Notes: generated by a model not told the origin, from the letters alone. Positions 21,660-36,000 are shown, numbered from the stretch's first letter. The stretch: 64,000 bases of DNA from Spirometra erinaceieuropaei (GCA_902702965.1 CACRXP010000848.1:129967-193966), one strand, 5' to 3'. Program-made: numbers and translations.

Positions 21660-24470
21660 GTGAAATTGAAGTATTATTACACATACTTGGTTTAGAAGCC
21701 TCAACAGAACCCTCCTCTTCCCGGCCGCGAGAGGAATAGTGCCGAGAATAACTGTATTTTACATTTTTGTAATAAATCATTATTGCTACTTCGTCAAACC
21801 GCCTGCATTAAACTTTCTTGGGGGGTACCGTAGGTCGTTTAGTAATAAATCGGATGGGAAGTGCGAAAAAGAGTTTTCGTAGGTGCTAAAACGGAAAGGA
21901 CGTTAAGGAAAGGTGTCCCGCAGCTGCATAGCGCCGTATCGCGACTTTTCGCCATTGCTTCTATAGCGACCACATGGACAAAATCCGCTATAAATCGGTC
22001 ATTGTATCGCGACTTTTCCGCAGATAGGCGCCGTCATCTCGCTATGGAATTGCTACTAGGGTAATATGAGACATGCGGCCAGAATTTAATATTTAGCATA
22101 ATATACACAATATAAATCCTAGCAACTCAATGGATTCGTCACTCTGGCATTTACTTTATCCACACATTTCTGAATACATGACTTTCAAAAATAGCATAAA
22201 CTGATAAGAGGTATTTTCACACGCGTGCGGAAGAAAGACAAAAATCGTGATGTCCATAATATTTTCAGAAACCAGAGGAGGATTTAAGAAATTTCTGTTT
22301 GTGACAGTTGGACTGTAAATAATGCTCTTTCGGCACTTTCCTCGGGGAAACAATTAACCCCCACACTCTACTTTGAATACCCTTCTGAATAGCCTTGCAG
22401 AAAATGCCTTAAGGTAAACTTCGAGGTATAGGCCAGAACTCTTAGTGAGCGTAAATGCTAAACCTAAAAGCCGAGGCAAACGGTCCCTCTGTGCGTTATT
22501 GCTGAAGCATTGTGAACGAGGAGGTAATTATAGGCGAGTTCGTAATGCAGCATATAAAGCTCCTGTCTGTAGGCTACCGAGCAGCGGAACTACTTATAAG
22601 GTAACCGAAAGCGACATAGGAAAGCAATCAAATCATTTCACCTTAGGTGATATGCAGGTATCGATGGTAAGTCCAAATTGACTAACAGCTTTTAAAATAC
22701 GCCCCGATTATTCTCCTTCAGACCACTGCCGATGATTCTTGAAAACCGAGTTCGCGTTGTCATTTTCAAATATTCGAGCGCTTTATTGACCCCTGGTTGC
22801 GGCTTCGGTTGAGCTGTTATTGTCGGATCTTCTTTTCTGCAATCTTGTTACGGTATGTAAACTTACGATAATTGACTTATATTGCTCTTTGCGGTCCCAC
22901 CCATAACATTGCGAGACACATATGGCAAGCACATGAACTTCCAATCTGTTGTACATTTCCTGTTGTCGCTCATCTAACACTAAAATCTCTCAAGCCCCCA
23001 TGCCTATGGAAAAAGCTCCATATGATAGTTATCCGTAAAACCGTTTATACAAATGGAAAAAAATAAACGATTTTATTCAATATTCATAAAGATACGGTAA
23101 TGGAAAGTGAAAGTGCATTTTAGAAAGAATTTCAGGATGACTACACAAACACTGTACGGTGTTTAACTTGGCTTCATAGAACAGGTAGTCCGATTTGAAA
23201 ACATCTGGCAAATATCAAAGAGAAACTTTTTCGAGTTTTCTTCAGAAAGAGGAAATTGATATGATTTGATTAGTTGTTGAGTAGAAGAAAACTGTCGCTC
23301 ATGAGACGGATGATAGCCATGCGGGACAGGGCCATACATAAGGTCCGACCATAAAGAGTTCGAAGCTTTTCTTGTCGAGGAACAGCTGCGATGCCGAAAA
23401 AGGCTTTTTGCTGCTGGTAAGCCCATAATATTTTGGGTATGACAGTAGACGCAGCCGTCAGGAGAAATCTGCCGTGATCGTCAACAGACTGCTTAAGTTC
23501 GCGAATGAGGTAATAGCAAAAAAATCGGTAGAAATCCTCGCTCTTGGGAACGGAGAGAGATTGCAGTGCACTTATCAATCGACTGCAAACAACGGATTGC
23601 AAAGAACGAATTGAGGGTTGCCACTTGAACAATAAAGCATATTCCGTACGCCATCAAACTACTCGACAGTCATTTCTGAAGTCCAGAACTGCAGCTTGCT
23701 GAAAAAAAACTAGTCTAAAAGAAGGCATATTTAGATACAAAAAAGGGCGTTTAGAAGTAAAGCAAAGAAGCAGCAGAACAACCATGAAGGTATTGGGTGT
23801 CGCAAAAGACTGATATCTCAGAGTAAGCACGCGGACGTTCGAAAGATTCGAATTGATCGTCAAGGGAGCCGTGATAGGGGTAGTTGAAAATACGTTTAGA
23901 AAACACTGGCATTTCTGAAACTGGCCTTCCCGCATTTTTTTCGTTGTAGAAGGCAGCTGCATGCATTTAGTTATATTTAAAAAATATCTTCTATTTCCTC
24001 GTTGGCCGTGTCTCTCGCCCTCCCAACGCCAGTGAGAATTGTGGCCGTTGTCTTTCATGGCATTGCATGCTGCGGCGACTTAAGCTTTGAGCACCAGTTG
24101 GTTGCCGGTGACTTCAATATTTCTGAAGTTACTTGTCTTACCCTTCCAGTTCCAGAAGGCTCGAAAGTTTTCTTAAGGCTGCGGATGTTAAGATGTGGAG
24201 TCAGGTAGTTGCCGTTCCCACATTCATTAACAGCACATCCACGAAAACCTGCGGTAGATCGCCGCTTGTTTTCATCACATCATGACTCCCTACCTCACAC
24301 GCATCTCACTGCACATATATGTCACCCAACCGCTATCTTGCATGCATTAGGGAGGCCTGCGTCTCGGCTCCTTCTCTATGTTGCCCCCAAGCTGCATGTG
24401 TGATCGGAGTCTGAGCCTTCCGTGGCTCGAATACAGCCGACTGATACCCCATCTCATTCCACGCAGTTCA
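21660..24470. other. Intergenic, no supported gene
   Basis: A 120-codon minus frame (23270-23632) has no domain I recognise. A 15-base sequence GTATCGCGACTTTTC occurs twice (near 21935 and 22005). Otherwise nothing is identifiable. Confidence 0.4.
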
Positions 24471-24476
24471 TCTAGT

Positions 24477-24523
24477 TGTGTGTGTGTGTGTGTGTGTGCG
24501 TGCGTGCGTGCTTGTGTGTGTTT
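24477..24523 (+). repeat. GT/GC microsatellite
   Basis: A run of GT dinucleotides followed by GCGTGCGTGCGTGC and further GTGTGTG. It creates spurious Cys-Val open frames. Confidence 0.95.
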
Positions 24524-24849
24524 CTGTATAGTGTGGACTAGTGGGTTGAGAGCCAAGCTGAAGCGGCCCCCTCTCCAGCGATCTGTGTCACTCTCATGTG
24601 TGTGTGAGGAGAGTATGTATACTCCATGGGCAGTGCCTCTCAGTCGACGACTCCCTCGAACACTTTTTGGTTGCCTAACCTTAAAGGATGACGGCTCGGG
24701 CCCAGGAACACGTATCGCATTTCTGGGTCAAAAGCTTTCTAAGCGTCTGCTATGCCACCACCAGCTAGCCATGACAATTGCAGCCTCATATTCGCTTATA
24801 GGTCTCCGACACCTAGTACCCTGCCGTTATGTACGCTTGTGATCCCGTT

Positions 24850-25080
24850 AGGTATACACGTTGTTTACATGGCTGCCAAGTCATCCTTGTCGCTCTAGTC
24901 TCTGATGGGGTGTTGTTGTTGTTTGCGAAAAATTCTGATCATTCTGTGTGTGGACCAGGGGGACGGTGACACATTTAGACGTGGCTCCGGCCCCTGCGCT
25001 TTCCCCTCACCTCCGGTCTTCTTGATTCCGTCTTGACACCGGGTCCAGGTGAAGTTTTATTGTGTCACATACCTATCGAC
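24850..25080 (+). repeat. GC-rich dispersed repeat, copy 1
   Basis: It shares with the copies at 40.1 and 42.6 kb the blocks GTTGTTGTTG, TCTGTGTGTGGACCAGG, CTCCGGTCTTCTTGA and TTGACACCGGG. The weaker upstream part (24620-24840, CTAAGCGTCTGCTATGCC) also matches 42330-42470. It is much more GC-rich than the surroundings. The class is unknown. Confidence 0.6.
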
Positions 25081-25187
25081 TCTGTAGTAAAGGAGAAGGC
25101 TGCAACAGCCAGCTCAAGAACAGGACCGTTAAAAACAGACATTAAAACCGAATTCATTTAATTATGAAAATAATCTTCACAGTATAA

Positions 25188-25641
25188 TGGTGAAAACGAA
25201 CACCGAGTATGCGTCGTCGCTCCAATTTGACCTCGACAGCCGCAAGAAATTGTTTGAATATTTAAAATCGGCCTTGACAAGCGTCTTTCGGTAAGCCGCC
25301 TGGAAGTGGTGCGCGGTCCTAACGCGTTAAATGTTCCCAGTTTGATCCACTTTACTTCTAATTAGTTCCCTTGCATGTAAAAACGTAAACCTTCGCGACT
25401 TGCTTTTAACAATATGTTCGTGATTTAGAGGAACAGAAATTTCTGTAACGCATTAACCGTTACAATTGACCCAAAAGCTTGTCGTTTTGCACGTATAGAT
25501 TTAATTTCTTAATTAACAACGCTCTTCATATGACTACAGGGTTCCTGCTTGCTCAAAAGCAAAAAAGACTGTTCAATATTCTCGACGATGCACATTTTGC
25601 GACTCTGTCTTGCCCAGGGCAAATCCTTACGTGTTAGCTTA
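25188..25641 (+). CDS. Possible small two-exon gene, weak
   Basis: ATG 25188 opens MVKTNTEYASSLQFDLDSRK and runs to TTTCG|GTAAGC (about 25292). A candidate second exon after GACTACAG (25541) in matching phase reads VPACSKAKKTVQYSRRCTFC then DSVLPRANPYVLA and a stop. The start context and donor are good, but the product has no known domain; it may be chance. Confidence 0.22.
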
Positions 25642-25769
25642 GATCTAGAATACCCAACTCTGGTTGACTCGCTAGTCGTCTCTGCAGACAGAATCAGCCG
25701 ATGGGTTCTTCGCGTTTTGGCGTCTGTTGTGGTGATGGGCAGTAAGTTTGACTTACTCGCGAAGAGCTA

Positions 25770-27030
25770 GACAGAGGCCAATGCAATGTTACTAGGGCAA
25801 TCGCACTTTTTTACTGAGTTTTCCCAAGCAAACGACCTCTCAACGCCAAGCTAATTATTAGGCATTAATATGTACCTGTTATTCATAGTAGTGGTTTAAA
25901 GTCCTGCTTTTTAACTAACGAAGGAAAACAAAGTGCTAGAAGCCATAGAGCACAACCTACGTTCCCATCTCACATTGCAAAAACCTTGAAGCCTTTGCCA
26001 AGACTTTTGCCCTAACGCATGTCCTTTACGATCACCCACCCTTGCCATCTCAATAATTTTTGATAAGTTTGGTTAGCGAAACCATATGCCACATTAAATT
26101 TCCTCATCATCACTGACATCCTAACTACAAATATGCTGTCATAAATGAATGTGATACATAAATTTGCGTATTTCACATGGAGCCGTCTTGTAGAAAAACA
26201 TCCTAATTCTTTTTATTAAAATAGACAAAACACATAAAATTAATAAGTTTCTTTGATTGATACAACTTTCTGTAGCATAAATTTCAAAACTTCGCACTTC
26301 CTTTCTCCCTCTAAAGATACATCGTATTTTGCGATTCATCATTGTTTTCGTCCCCGATATAGCTTCATTTTCTCCTAGTTAATTACGCGATTTGATAAGA
26401 CAAAATGTTGAATGACATTTTTAAGACTTCCTGCAACGTGATTAGTGCTCTGATTGGATTACCATATGTAATATACGCACACACTTAATTGTGAACGTTT
26501 AAATATTTATCATAACAGAATAATAGACAGGGTGTTGAACAACCCGTCTGAAGTTCCCATTAGTCCTGTCAGAGGACAATTCCTTAATCAGCTTTGCCAT
26601 TCGTCAAACTTACTGTTACATATTTCCCCTATTGTATTAGCGTGAATTTTCTTTGTTCTCTGCCGAAACCAAAGTTATGATTTTAAGCCAGTATGAAAAG
26701 CCCGAAAAATATTTATGACAGGGTCTTTTAGTATTTTGGAATCTAGATGGAGTTCTGCTCAATTACGATTTTGTTCTCGGTTTCTCTTCTGGAACCTATT
26801 TTCGGTTGACCAGCTCTGATAAGAAAACGCGTTTTGTCTTGTGGATTTGCTTAAAGCTACACATAACAGTCGTTTTTAGATGGCAGCTGCACAATTACAA
26901 CCCTCTACGATTTTCCGAAACGTACAATTTTTCGTTTTGTGCAGAAATTTGGGAATCTGATTATGACTAGAATGTTGCATTTCCAACACAAATGCACTGG
27001 TTTTACGTGAACTTTATCTTTTGGTTTGTA
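25770..27030. other. Region upstream of TRPM-like (+), no core promoter seen
   Basis: AT-rich, with no convincing TATA or initiator. The plus TRPM start follows directly. Confidence 0.4.
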
Positions 27031-27033
27031 GGA

Positions 27034-27075
27034 ATGCCAATGATTCCAGCCGATTTCACTACTGGAAGTGCAGAG
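27034..27075 (+). CDS. TRPM-like (+) exon 1, start codon
   Basis: The ATG at 27034 opens a 14-codon exon (begins MPMIPADFTT) ending in GAG|GTAATT. An acceptor-like TTTGTAG ends two bases before the ATG, which fits a 5'-UTR intron or a spliced-leader trans-splice site. The next exon begins 32 nt later in the same phase. The matching minus-strand gene also starts with a Met here (MSTANK), supporting this start. The transcript start is not determined. Confidence 0.6.
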
Positions 27076-30000
27076 GTAATTTTTTCAAGTCGAATCCTAC
27101 TTTTTAGTTACCCAATTTTATTGAGGAAAATTTTTCGTGTGTGCGGTGTACGAAGTTTGTTCCAAAAATTGAAAGCGGTGCAGAAGATAGGAATGCATTG
27201 TCGGAGTTTTGCCGTATTCATTGTTTCTGTTCTATAGATGCCACTGCGGATATAACTTGGAAGCTCACAGTAGCTCCTCTAGAGCTTCAAATGAAAGCGT
27301 CAGAAAATGGGATTCAAGTTTTTTGTCTATAGAAAAGCCCACAAATGCTTACGGGATACTCAGATTCATGAAAGGGCCTTTGCCGGATCTTGCAATTTGT
27401 CATGTATGTTCTGGAATTGTAGCGAAGCTCTCATGAATATGACAATCTTATTGCATCATGTTTTTGAAAATAAGGCTGCTTAAGCTGTGTAGTAAATTGA
27501 AAATGGTGCGCGGTGATACTGATTGTAGCATTGTGACGTGATTCTCATTTCGCTGAAAATGCAGAAGCCCGTGCATGTTTGCAGCATGCTTTTACACATT
27601 AAAAATGATATCGCCTTATTACGACAATAACTGAGTTAACCAAAGCTTATACTTCTTTTTGATTGTAACATTTTAAGCATGCTGTTATGAAGGTCGTTTT
27701 CAGAAAATCAAATAAACACGATCAGGAGGGTACACTGACACTAAATCGCTGATTGCTTAAGCAAGATATGGTCATTAAACAGTAGTTCTTCTACATAAGC
27801 AGCAGAATGTCTGCTATTTCATAGATTTGCATAAAGCAGTGATAGCCATTTATGTGGGTAAATTGACTGAAGACAGTGGAAAGGCAACATGTCTAGAAAA
27901 ACCTCATCATGCTCGTGGCTCATCTAGGAAATATAATTTTTGTGCTCCGTACCATTGACTGGCTTCCATTAGATTTCTAAGATGATTCCAAGCCAAAACA
28001 TAGCTAAAGACATTCTGGTTTAGTAGGACGTGACTCCAAATGATGAAGCTATGGCAAGGGCAACTGTAGGTCGTCGTAAATATTCAAACGTTTTACAGCG
28101 TGAATGAAATTAATGATTTTCAGAATCTGTTTTATAAAGTTGTTGAGCATGAGCTCATGGTAATATTGTCGACATTATATGGCTTTGCTATACCTTTCAG
28201 CATAAATTCACACCCTGACTCGATTCTCACTTTACAAATATGCCTACAAATTTTTGCAATCTGAAAAAGGTTCCGTAAGTGGCATAAGATATCCAATTTC
28301 CTTGACCCGACGACAACTGGTTACGTTGCGCCTATCATTTTATGCGAATATGCTGAACAATTGGATAAGTAGAGGGTTTCCTTGTAAGACTATTTGCAGG
28401 TACTCTATACTCGTTACTTTGACATAAAAGGTTAACATACTTCAGAGCTGGCATCTGCTTTGTAACATAGAAGTAGTAACCCTTTTCCAAAAAACGTATT
28501 ATCTCCTAATGTGGAACTGGAATCTTTGGCAGTCCAGGCTAACTATTCTGCAACATCTCATCTTAGGACAAACGCATTTGTCTAAAATTACTGAATTTTA
28601 AACGGACACTTTTTTCTACTCTTTTGTATTTTATGTATCTAGGCATCTCTTTAAATGTTATTGTAACGGCAGTGTTCGAAGTGTGTATAGGTTGTTTTTT
28701 CCGATAGCCCATTGCTTCCGTGTATGAGATATTCCCTGTCTTACAAGTAATTTCTTTCCAGTACCTACGCCTTTCCGACAAGGATGATATGAACGCCGTC
28801 TTAGAACTTTTAACAAATCATTGGGACGTGCTTCCGAAGACTCGGGACACGGTTTGCTTATCATTTCTTGGAGACCCCAGAGAACCGCCCACCCAGCGCC
28901 TAGTTGAACTATTGGAGACAGTAAGCACCTTCTGAATATCGTCACGTTTCAATATATACTGAACTTTTACTGTAAAGCCCAGCTTTCGCCTTACTGAATA
29001 GAGAGTTCTTTTAGTTTAAGTGCCAGAATATTTTGGACATGTCGTATGGTGGATGCAGATTGCAGTCTCGAAGAAATAAAATTTGCTTTTTCATCACAAA
29101 AGCAACTGGAGGCAAGCTTTTGCACTTACAACTTGTTCTAGGTTAGTTTGCTAGACAAGATATCACACAGTTGTTATAGACTTGTTAAGGCCATTATTTG
29201 TTTAAGAAGATGATTCCAAAGTGGCTGCATGAAAAGACCACACGCGGTCAGGACGCCAAGGATGTCCGTATAGTGTGCCATGGGCTAGGTTTTTATGTAT
29301 TGAATTAAAAATCTTCAGATCTTTAACCTGTGTTGCCATCTTGTGCCGTCTCGAAACTTCATGAGAAATTCGAAACGATGGAGCTCAAAGCAAGTTCCTA
29401 ATTGCAGACGATATATGCTTTGCTAGAGAGTTAAGAGAGAACTTTCATCCGCATTTGTGCCTAACGAGTATAGCCAAAAGCCAGTAAAGGTGGAAAAATC
29501 TTCCTTCTTGACTTTTCAGCGTTTGGCGCTTATTATCAGATCATCATAGCTATTTACAGTGTCATTCACACGAACAGATACAATGGATGAAAGCGGACGT
29601 AGAATCTTTTTTACCTGAATGCCTACGTTCACACGTTATCACGGCGTTGTAGATATGAATGCAGTATCTCTGGGATGTGGGCGCTGCACGGCCGGTTGCC
29701 AGATTTTGCGGTACTTTCGTCTATGATATCGGTATCGCGACCTTCATGACAAGTTCTGGTTATTTTCATAATAAAATCTCAACAGCCATACTGGGCTGTA
29801 TTATTTCCGACGGTACCGTTCGTCGCTGCTGCCCTACTGGGTGACAGTTCGCGCATCGAACTATTGCTGGCTGAAGAATCAGCCCCTAGGTAACCCACGT
29901 GTTCTTCTACTCTTGTGAGAGTTCTAAGTCAATCGAACGTGAAGACGTTGTCCCATCGTTCTTTTTCATCCGCATAATCCGAGCTTACGTCATTCTCATA

Positions 30001-33000
30001 TGTTCTGGATGCATTATCGGATGCTTGCATTGGGAATATTCCTCTCAGTGTGATTTACATAATAGACCTGAAAGGAAAGGCGGGAAAGTGGTCAAAAGAC
30101 TGGTCTCGCTTTTTGCGCCACTCCGGGCTTAAGAACCTGCTGTTGGATGACTGCCTACAGCCCTTGTACGAGATCGACCCCAAGTAGGGCGAAAAGATCG
30201 ATCACAGTCTCCGCGATTTCTCAATCTACAAAGTCTGTTGTCGGAATATGAATTAGTGTGATTGCGCGTGACGTCGATTCGCCGTCGTTACAGTTTAATT
30301 AAGTTATTTTTATAGCCTATCGTCCTTCATAGACCGAAATCACTTTGGGTTAAAAACCCTTTTGTACTTTGTTGCCCTTAAACTCAAATGGATGATACAG
30401 CAACCTCAAGTAATGCTGTTTGTTGTGTATTTGGAGTTCGTAGTTAGAAACCAAATTTTATACGCTCATAACCCATTTGCTTCGATTACGCTGAGAATAC
30501 TGAGATGGGTTTCTTAATCGAGTCTTATGTCTTAATATTGAAGTTTCAGTCTTTGAGCTTTCTTCCATCGGCAAAACGGCAGTTATTTCACCGTTGGTCA
30601 AGAGGGCTTACAAAATGCTATGTTAGCATATCATATTTGACGATCAGGTCTTCATGACCGCAGAAAGCTGGCGCAACACTTGCCCTAACTCTTAGCGAGC
30701 AGCTCTATAGGGAGTATAACAATGCTACTTTCTTATGACTACGTTATTTGGTACTCCCCATCCACAGACAATGCGCTTGTTTCTAAAAGATTTACTCGGC
30801 AACAATTTATCTGAACATGGCCATTCTTCCTCTCGTAGATGTTGGGTATAACAATTGTGGCATCGTATAGACGACTTCTAATGACAGCGACTTCCTGTTT
30901 TTCCCTAAGTGACAAATGTTCATACCAATAGCTGGTGATGTCGCAGAGACTTCTCTCCTAACTGATATGTGTTGTTTTTAGTCCTTCACGAAAATTTTGA
31001 CATAAGTGAGGCCAGCCATCTTCAAAACTGAGACTCCTTTTCCTTTGCTCCTCGGAGCTGAAGGTTCGCAAGGGTTCATTTATGCGACATATGTTTTGTT
31101 AATGTTTATATTCATGAAGGATCTGTTTTTACGTTTGTCTCCCCATAGGGTCTCATTGAAACAGTCCGAACTGTGGATGTGGTGGTAGTCGCAACTGGGG
31201 AAGACTGTCCAATGACGCGGAGGATCGGAAGGGCGCTGGAAAAGGTTGACGATCTTCTGCGAAGGGATGGTAATCCAAGAGTTCGCTTCATCGGCTTGAT
31301 GCCCTGGAGCCTGGTCTCGCAAAAGGAAGCACTCACAGTTCAGGTTTGTTTCAATCAGTGATTGACGCCATTTCCTACACCCAGACGGTTCAGATTTCCG
31401 ATCAAGGCACTTTAGCAGTCTTTTTCGGTCATTAATGGGCAATGTTAAGCCTCACTGGTCGTAAATTTTCAAGCCCTGTTGCTGGCAGGATGGTAGTTTT
31501 AATAAAGATGATCGGATGGCCCTGATACATCACATATCCATTCTTTCATTACTTCAAAACACCGTCCGCCAAAATGTCAAACAACCCTCGTAGTTAAGAC
31601 ATATAAATACAAACTTGATATGAGTCGGAATTTTCGGTTAGTATGACTTCAAAGTGCAAACTCTGTGCATAACGTTAATATAAGCTTATGTATGGTGAGT
31701 ACGTACTTTCGTGTCTAAATTCATAACATACTTATGCCTGTTGCATCATTTATCGTACTGACAGCACAGATACTAGCTAAAAGCCAAGACACGTGTCTAG
31801 ACGATATCTTGCCACTGCATAACTCAGCTACGAGGGTTTGGCCTTGTCCCTTGGTCCTCCAAAGTCCCCGTGTGCTTCCTGGCAGATACTACAATTTAGA
31901 AATTGTCTAAGTTCCGCAAATATTCCCATGTTAAAATTGAAAAGTCAAGTTGGCGAACGCACGTTTTCGGTAATTCTTCCTCAGGCCAATACAATTACAT
32001 GAAACGAATGAAAATGTACAAAATCAACAGTGTTTATAGATGCCTCAAGGGCTATTAAGTCACTAACACTCATCATCCCCACGCCGCCCGCATGAGAAGG
32101 TCGGCGGGTGTTAGTCGTCAGGGCTAGGGTAGGGGGGTACGCCAACGGATACTAGCAACGGCAGAGGCAGTAGCTATACGGTTAGTGAATCCGTTGTTAT
32201 GCTGTCAGAAAACTCTGACACAAGCGCTTTCGCTGCCGTGGCCAACGCCAACGCCAACCCCAAGTGATGAAGCCATGCCGCCTCAAATCCCTAATCACGA
32301 TGATGGGTACTCCGTGTACTCAACCCAAGATCATTACTCAAAGACTCTCTTACCCCCCTACCCTAGCCCTGACGACTAACACCCGCCGACCTTCTCATGC
32401 GGGCGGCGTGGGGATGATGAGTGTTAGTGACTTAATAGCCCTTGAGGCATCTATAAACACTGTTGATTTTGTACATTTTCATTCGTTTCATGTAATTGTA
32501 TTGGCCTGAGGAAGAATTACCGAAAACGTGCGTTCGCCAACTTGACTTTTCAATTTAGAAATTGTTACTTTTTAATTTCCTCAGAAATTAACTGCGTCAA
32601 AATTTTTGGTTTCAGGAAAATAAGTCATTCAACACCCTTGCATTACTGACTGCATTTCGGCAACCTGCGGATATTACGCAGTTATCCCACGGACATTGAC
32701 AGATTTCAGCACAAATATTTATATCAACTTCTCGACTGAGCCTATAAAAATTCCATTCCCAGTGACTTGCTCCAAGTTACCGCATTAATATCTGGGGCGA
32801 TTAAAAAGATAACATGCAGTAGATGTGCTAATGAATGAAATGTTGGCCATAATTCTGAAATGCGTTTTCGAATCAAAAAGATTAATTAAGAAGGGCTGTA
32901 ATGTTAACTGACGTGCAACATAATCCTTAAATATTTCAGTAACGTCAGGACCTCGGCTTTTGAATAAACTTCTTTTTAGCCGCCTGCGAAAACTTCACAG

Positions 33001-36000
33001 TTTAAAAGATGACTACTCAAATGGTATGAATTCTTCACACTGATTTTCGATGGCATGATAAATTCAAACATATTTCATATAAAACACACATAAAAATATT
33101 CATCCTCTTACTCATTCGGTAGAAACTTACGTCTTTTTCAAATTTTATACCTGACGGAGGGGTGTAATCTGGTGTTTAAAAAGTTGCGAAGGCAACGGTA
33201 TATATAAGGTCCCCGCTTTACTGCTGGTACAGCATGGGTCGTGTCATATGGGGATTTATCTTGGCAGGCGTTTGCATGCCGTTTGAGACATTACACTGCC
33301 GACAACGATTACTTCCCAAGACCTCATCTCTTAACTCGAAATCCGTTATTTTGTGAAATTTACGTTTTAGTTATTATTTAATTACTACTCTCATTTCAGT
33401 TGTCATACGATAGCGTAGGATAAGACTTTCGGCATAAATCAAGGCAATTTCTGTGTTTTCTTCCATCTTGTCAATTTACTGTCTAGCTTGCTGCCGCACC
33501 CATAAAACTCCCCTCATCATAAATCTTGTTTGACACGATTCACATTCAACTGACGGTTAAGTGGAGCCCTTCTCCATACCGTTACAGTTTCTATTTGTGC
33601 GATTTTTTCAGACCGCGAAATGCCCGTTCATAAAACTCGTGTCTCTGCGTTTACTAGTGCTGCTAGTAAAATTTAAAATATGACACTAATCCACTGCTAA
33701 TTTTTATAAACTTCATATAGTCTCCCCTTAATACCGTAGAAAAATGTATGGCTTTTGGTACACGGAAAATAAACAACTTGAGTTTGGATACTGTGAATAC
33801 AAGTGTAAAAGCATGTCGGGTTCGAAATTATTTCGGAATTGGAAAACTTTTTTAAAATCAAGTTATACCCTTCTTTCAACTATTACGTTTATAGAACACG
33901 TAATTTTCTACCAAATGAGTAAAAGAATGAATGTTTTCATGCGTGTTTTATATGAAATATATTTGAATTTATGAGGGCATTTAAAATCAATGAGAAGAAG
34001 TCATACTACTTGAGTAGTCGTTTTTTCAGAGTGTTTTTTTTGCAGACGGCTTAAAAGGAGTTTGTTTAAAAGCCAGCATCTTGACCAAACTGAAATATCT
34101 TAGAGTTATGCTCTTCAGCAAGTAATATAACAACCCTCGTTACGTCATCCTTTCGAATCGAAAACGCATTTCAGACTTTCGGTTAACATTTCATTAGTTA
34201 ACACATCTACTTTGCTTATGTCTATTCTTTATTATAAATATGGCCTATTTCTATTTGAGTATTATTTTATTGCCATCTTTTATGCATTACGTTGCTGCTT
34301 CACTTTTTAAATTTTCTCACTTTAGGGTGGAAAGGTCGACTACGACTCAGCGTTTTACGAGGATCATACACTGCAGATATCACCATTTCTAACCCACGTC
34401 CTCCTTCTTGATGATGGATTTTGCAAAACACCAAACGTTTTGACCTGCAACGAATTCCGTTGGCGGCTAGAAAGCAAAATTTGCAGTAAACGTCTTAAGA
34501 TTCGATTGGTTGTCCGTAAATTTTTCTCACAGAAATCTATGCAAAACTGATGAATATGGCAGACCTATTTCAGTTTCCGGTAGTATTCATAAAAAATAAG
34601 GAATTCAGCTAGCCTGTTACACATATCACTTTGTTACCGCTAGTTATCAGAATACGAACGTTTTTTCGCGAATGGTAAGTTCAGCTCTTAGTATTATCAT
34701 TAAACCGCAAGGAAAGCAGGAATCATTATCATTTGCATTCAGTAAACGCCGTAGAATGTTGATGTGCTGTGTCATGGAGCTTAAAACTCAAACTGGGCCA
34801 CCTGTACATAGCGTTCGAGTGATTATTACATTAGGAATGCGATTCCGCCTGTGATTGTTTTTAACTACTATATGAAAGTGTACTGTCTGGGTCCAAACAT
34901 TAGACATTTGAATTTCTTACAGAAAGCCCGCGAAACCGCAGAGCTGTCCAATTACTAATATTTTACCATAAATAAGTTGAAAGACTGTATGACAGTTGTC
35001 AAGTGAGACCGAATATTGACTCTGAGATTACACTTGATGTCTGAATCCTTGAAGTCAGTGCGACTGTGGACCTTGAACGCGGACCCGCAGTTTCTTGACT
35101 TTGTATTGTCCCACTCATCCTTGTCTGATTCTTCTGCCGAAATTGTGATTGTAAGATATACCTATGAAATAGAACGACAGGAAATTCGTCTCACTGTAAG
35201 ATTAAATTGGCAAGCCCTAAACTTACTAGTAGATTTTAAGGCTATTCGGTGGGATGGGGGAAGAATTATCCCCTGTATTACAGGTGGCCCCGCGCTTAAT
35301 ACTAAGGACACAGGAATAGGTCTTCCAATTGTAATACAACGAGGGGTACCTATTCCCATGTCCAAGTGACTACTTCTGAATTGTGTGCGTTGGAAAATTC
35401 GCATGTTCAGCGTCCTGTCTAAATTCGCAAACCACATCCATCAGCCGACGGCATTTTAGACCACCGCGAATCCACCCTGTCACGGACTTCTGTCTAGCTC
35501 ACATATTTTTGCGGACAATGGCCTTTCTGATACATGCGTTCTCAGTTAGTTTGCCCAGTTAATTACCTATACGGGGCGCTATTGACGGATGGCTGAGAAT
35601 TTACTCAGTCGGAGAGCGCATTTAAATATCCCTGGCTCTGATGAGCTCAGCTAAGGAGAGCAGCATTGGATTTCGTTTTGCATTGGCCAACATCCCGCCT
35701 TGCTCATTCAGGATCAACGGGATTCGCTGTGTAGTGTTAACTTTTGCGTTTGCCATTCTTCGTTCTGTGTATGATGAAAACTTTTCATTATGTTTCCAAA
35801 AGGGCCTCTTTCTGCTTTGCTTAAAACTCAATCGCAAATTAGATAAAAGCCCTCAGTGGTAAATAGAACGTATACGTGCGCGTGGTGCATAAGCAGTGTA
35901 TCTAATTGCATGATTTCAGAAAACATTACCCACTATAGAGTAGGATATAGTAAGTTAATGCTGCATACCTGTGTGAGAAATTACGATGGACTCCTGCACG

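Noticed and set aside
24347..24842. Cys-Val-rich ORFs
   Set aside because: They are produced by the GT microsatellite and the adjacent repeat.
33195..33210. TATATATAAGG as a promoter
   Set aside because: It lies inside foldback copy 2 with no gene following; AT-rich DNA makes such matches common.
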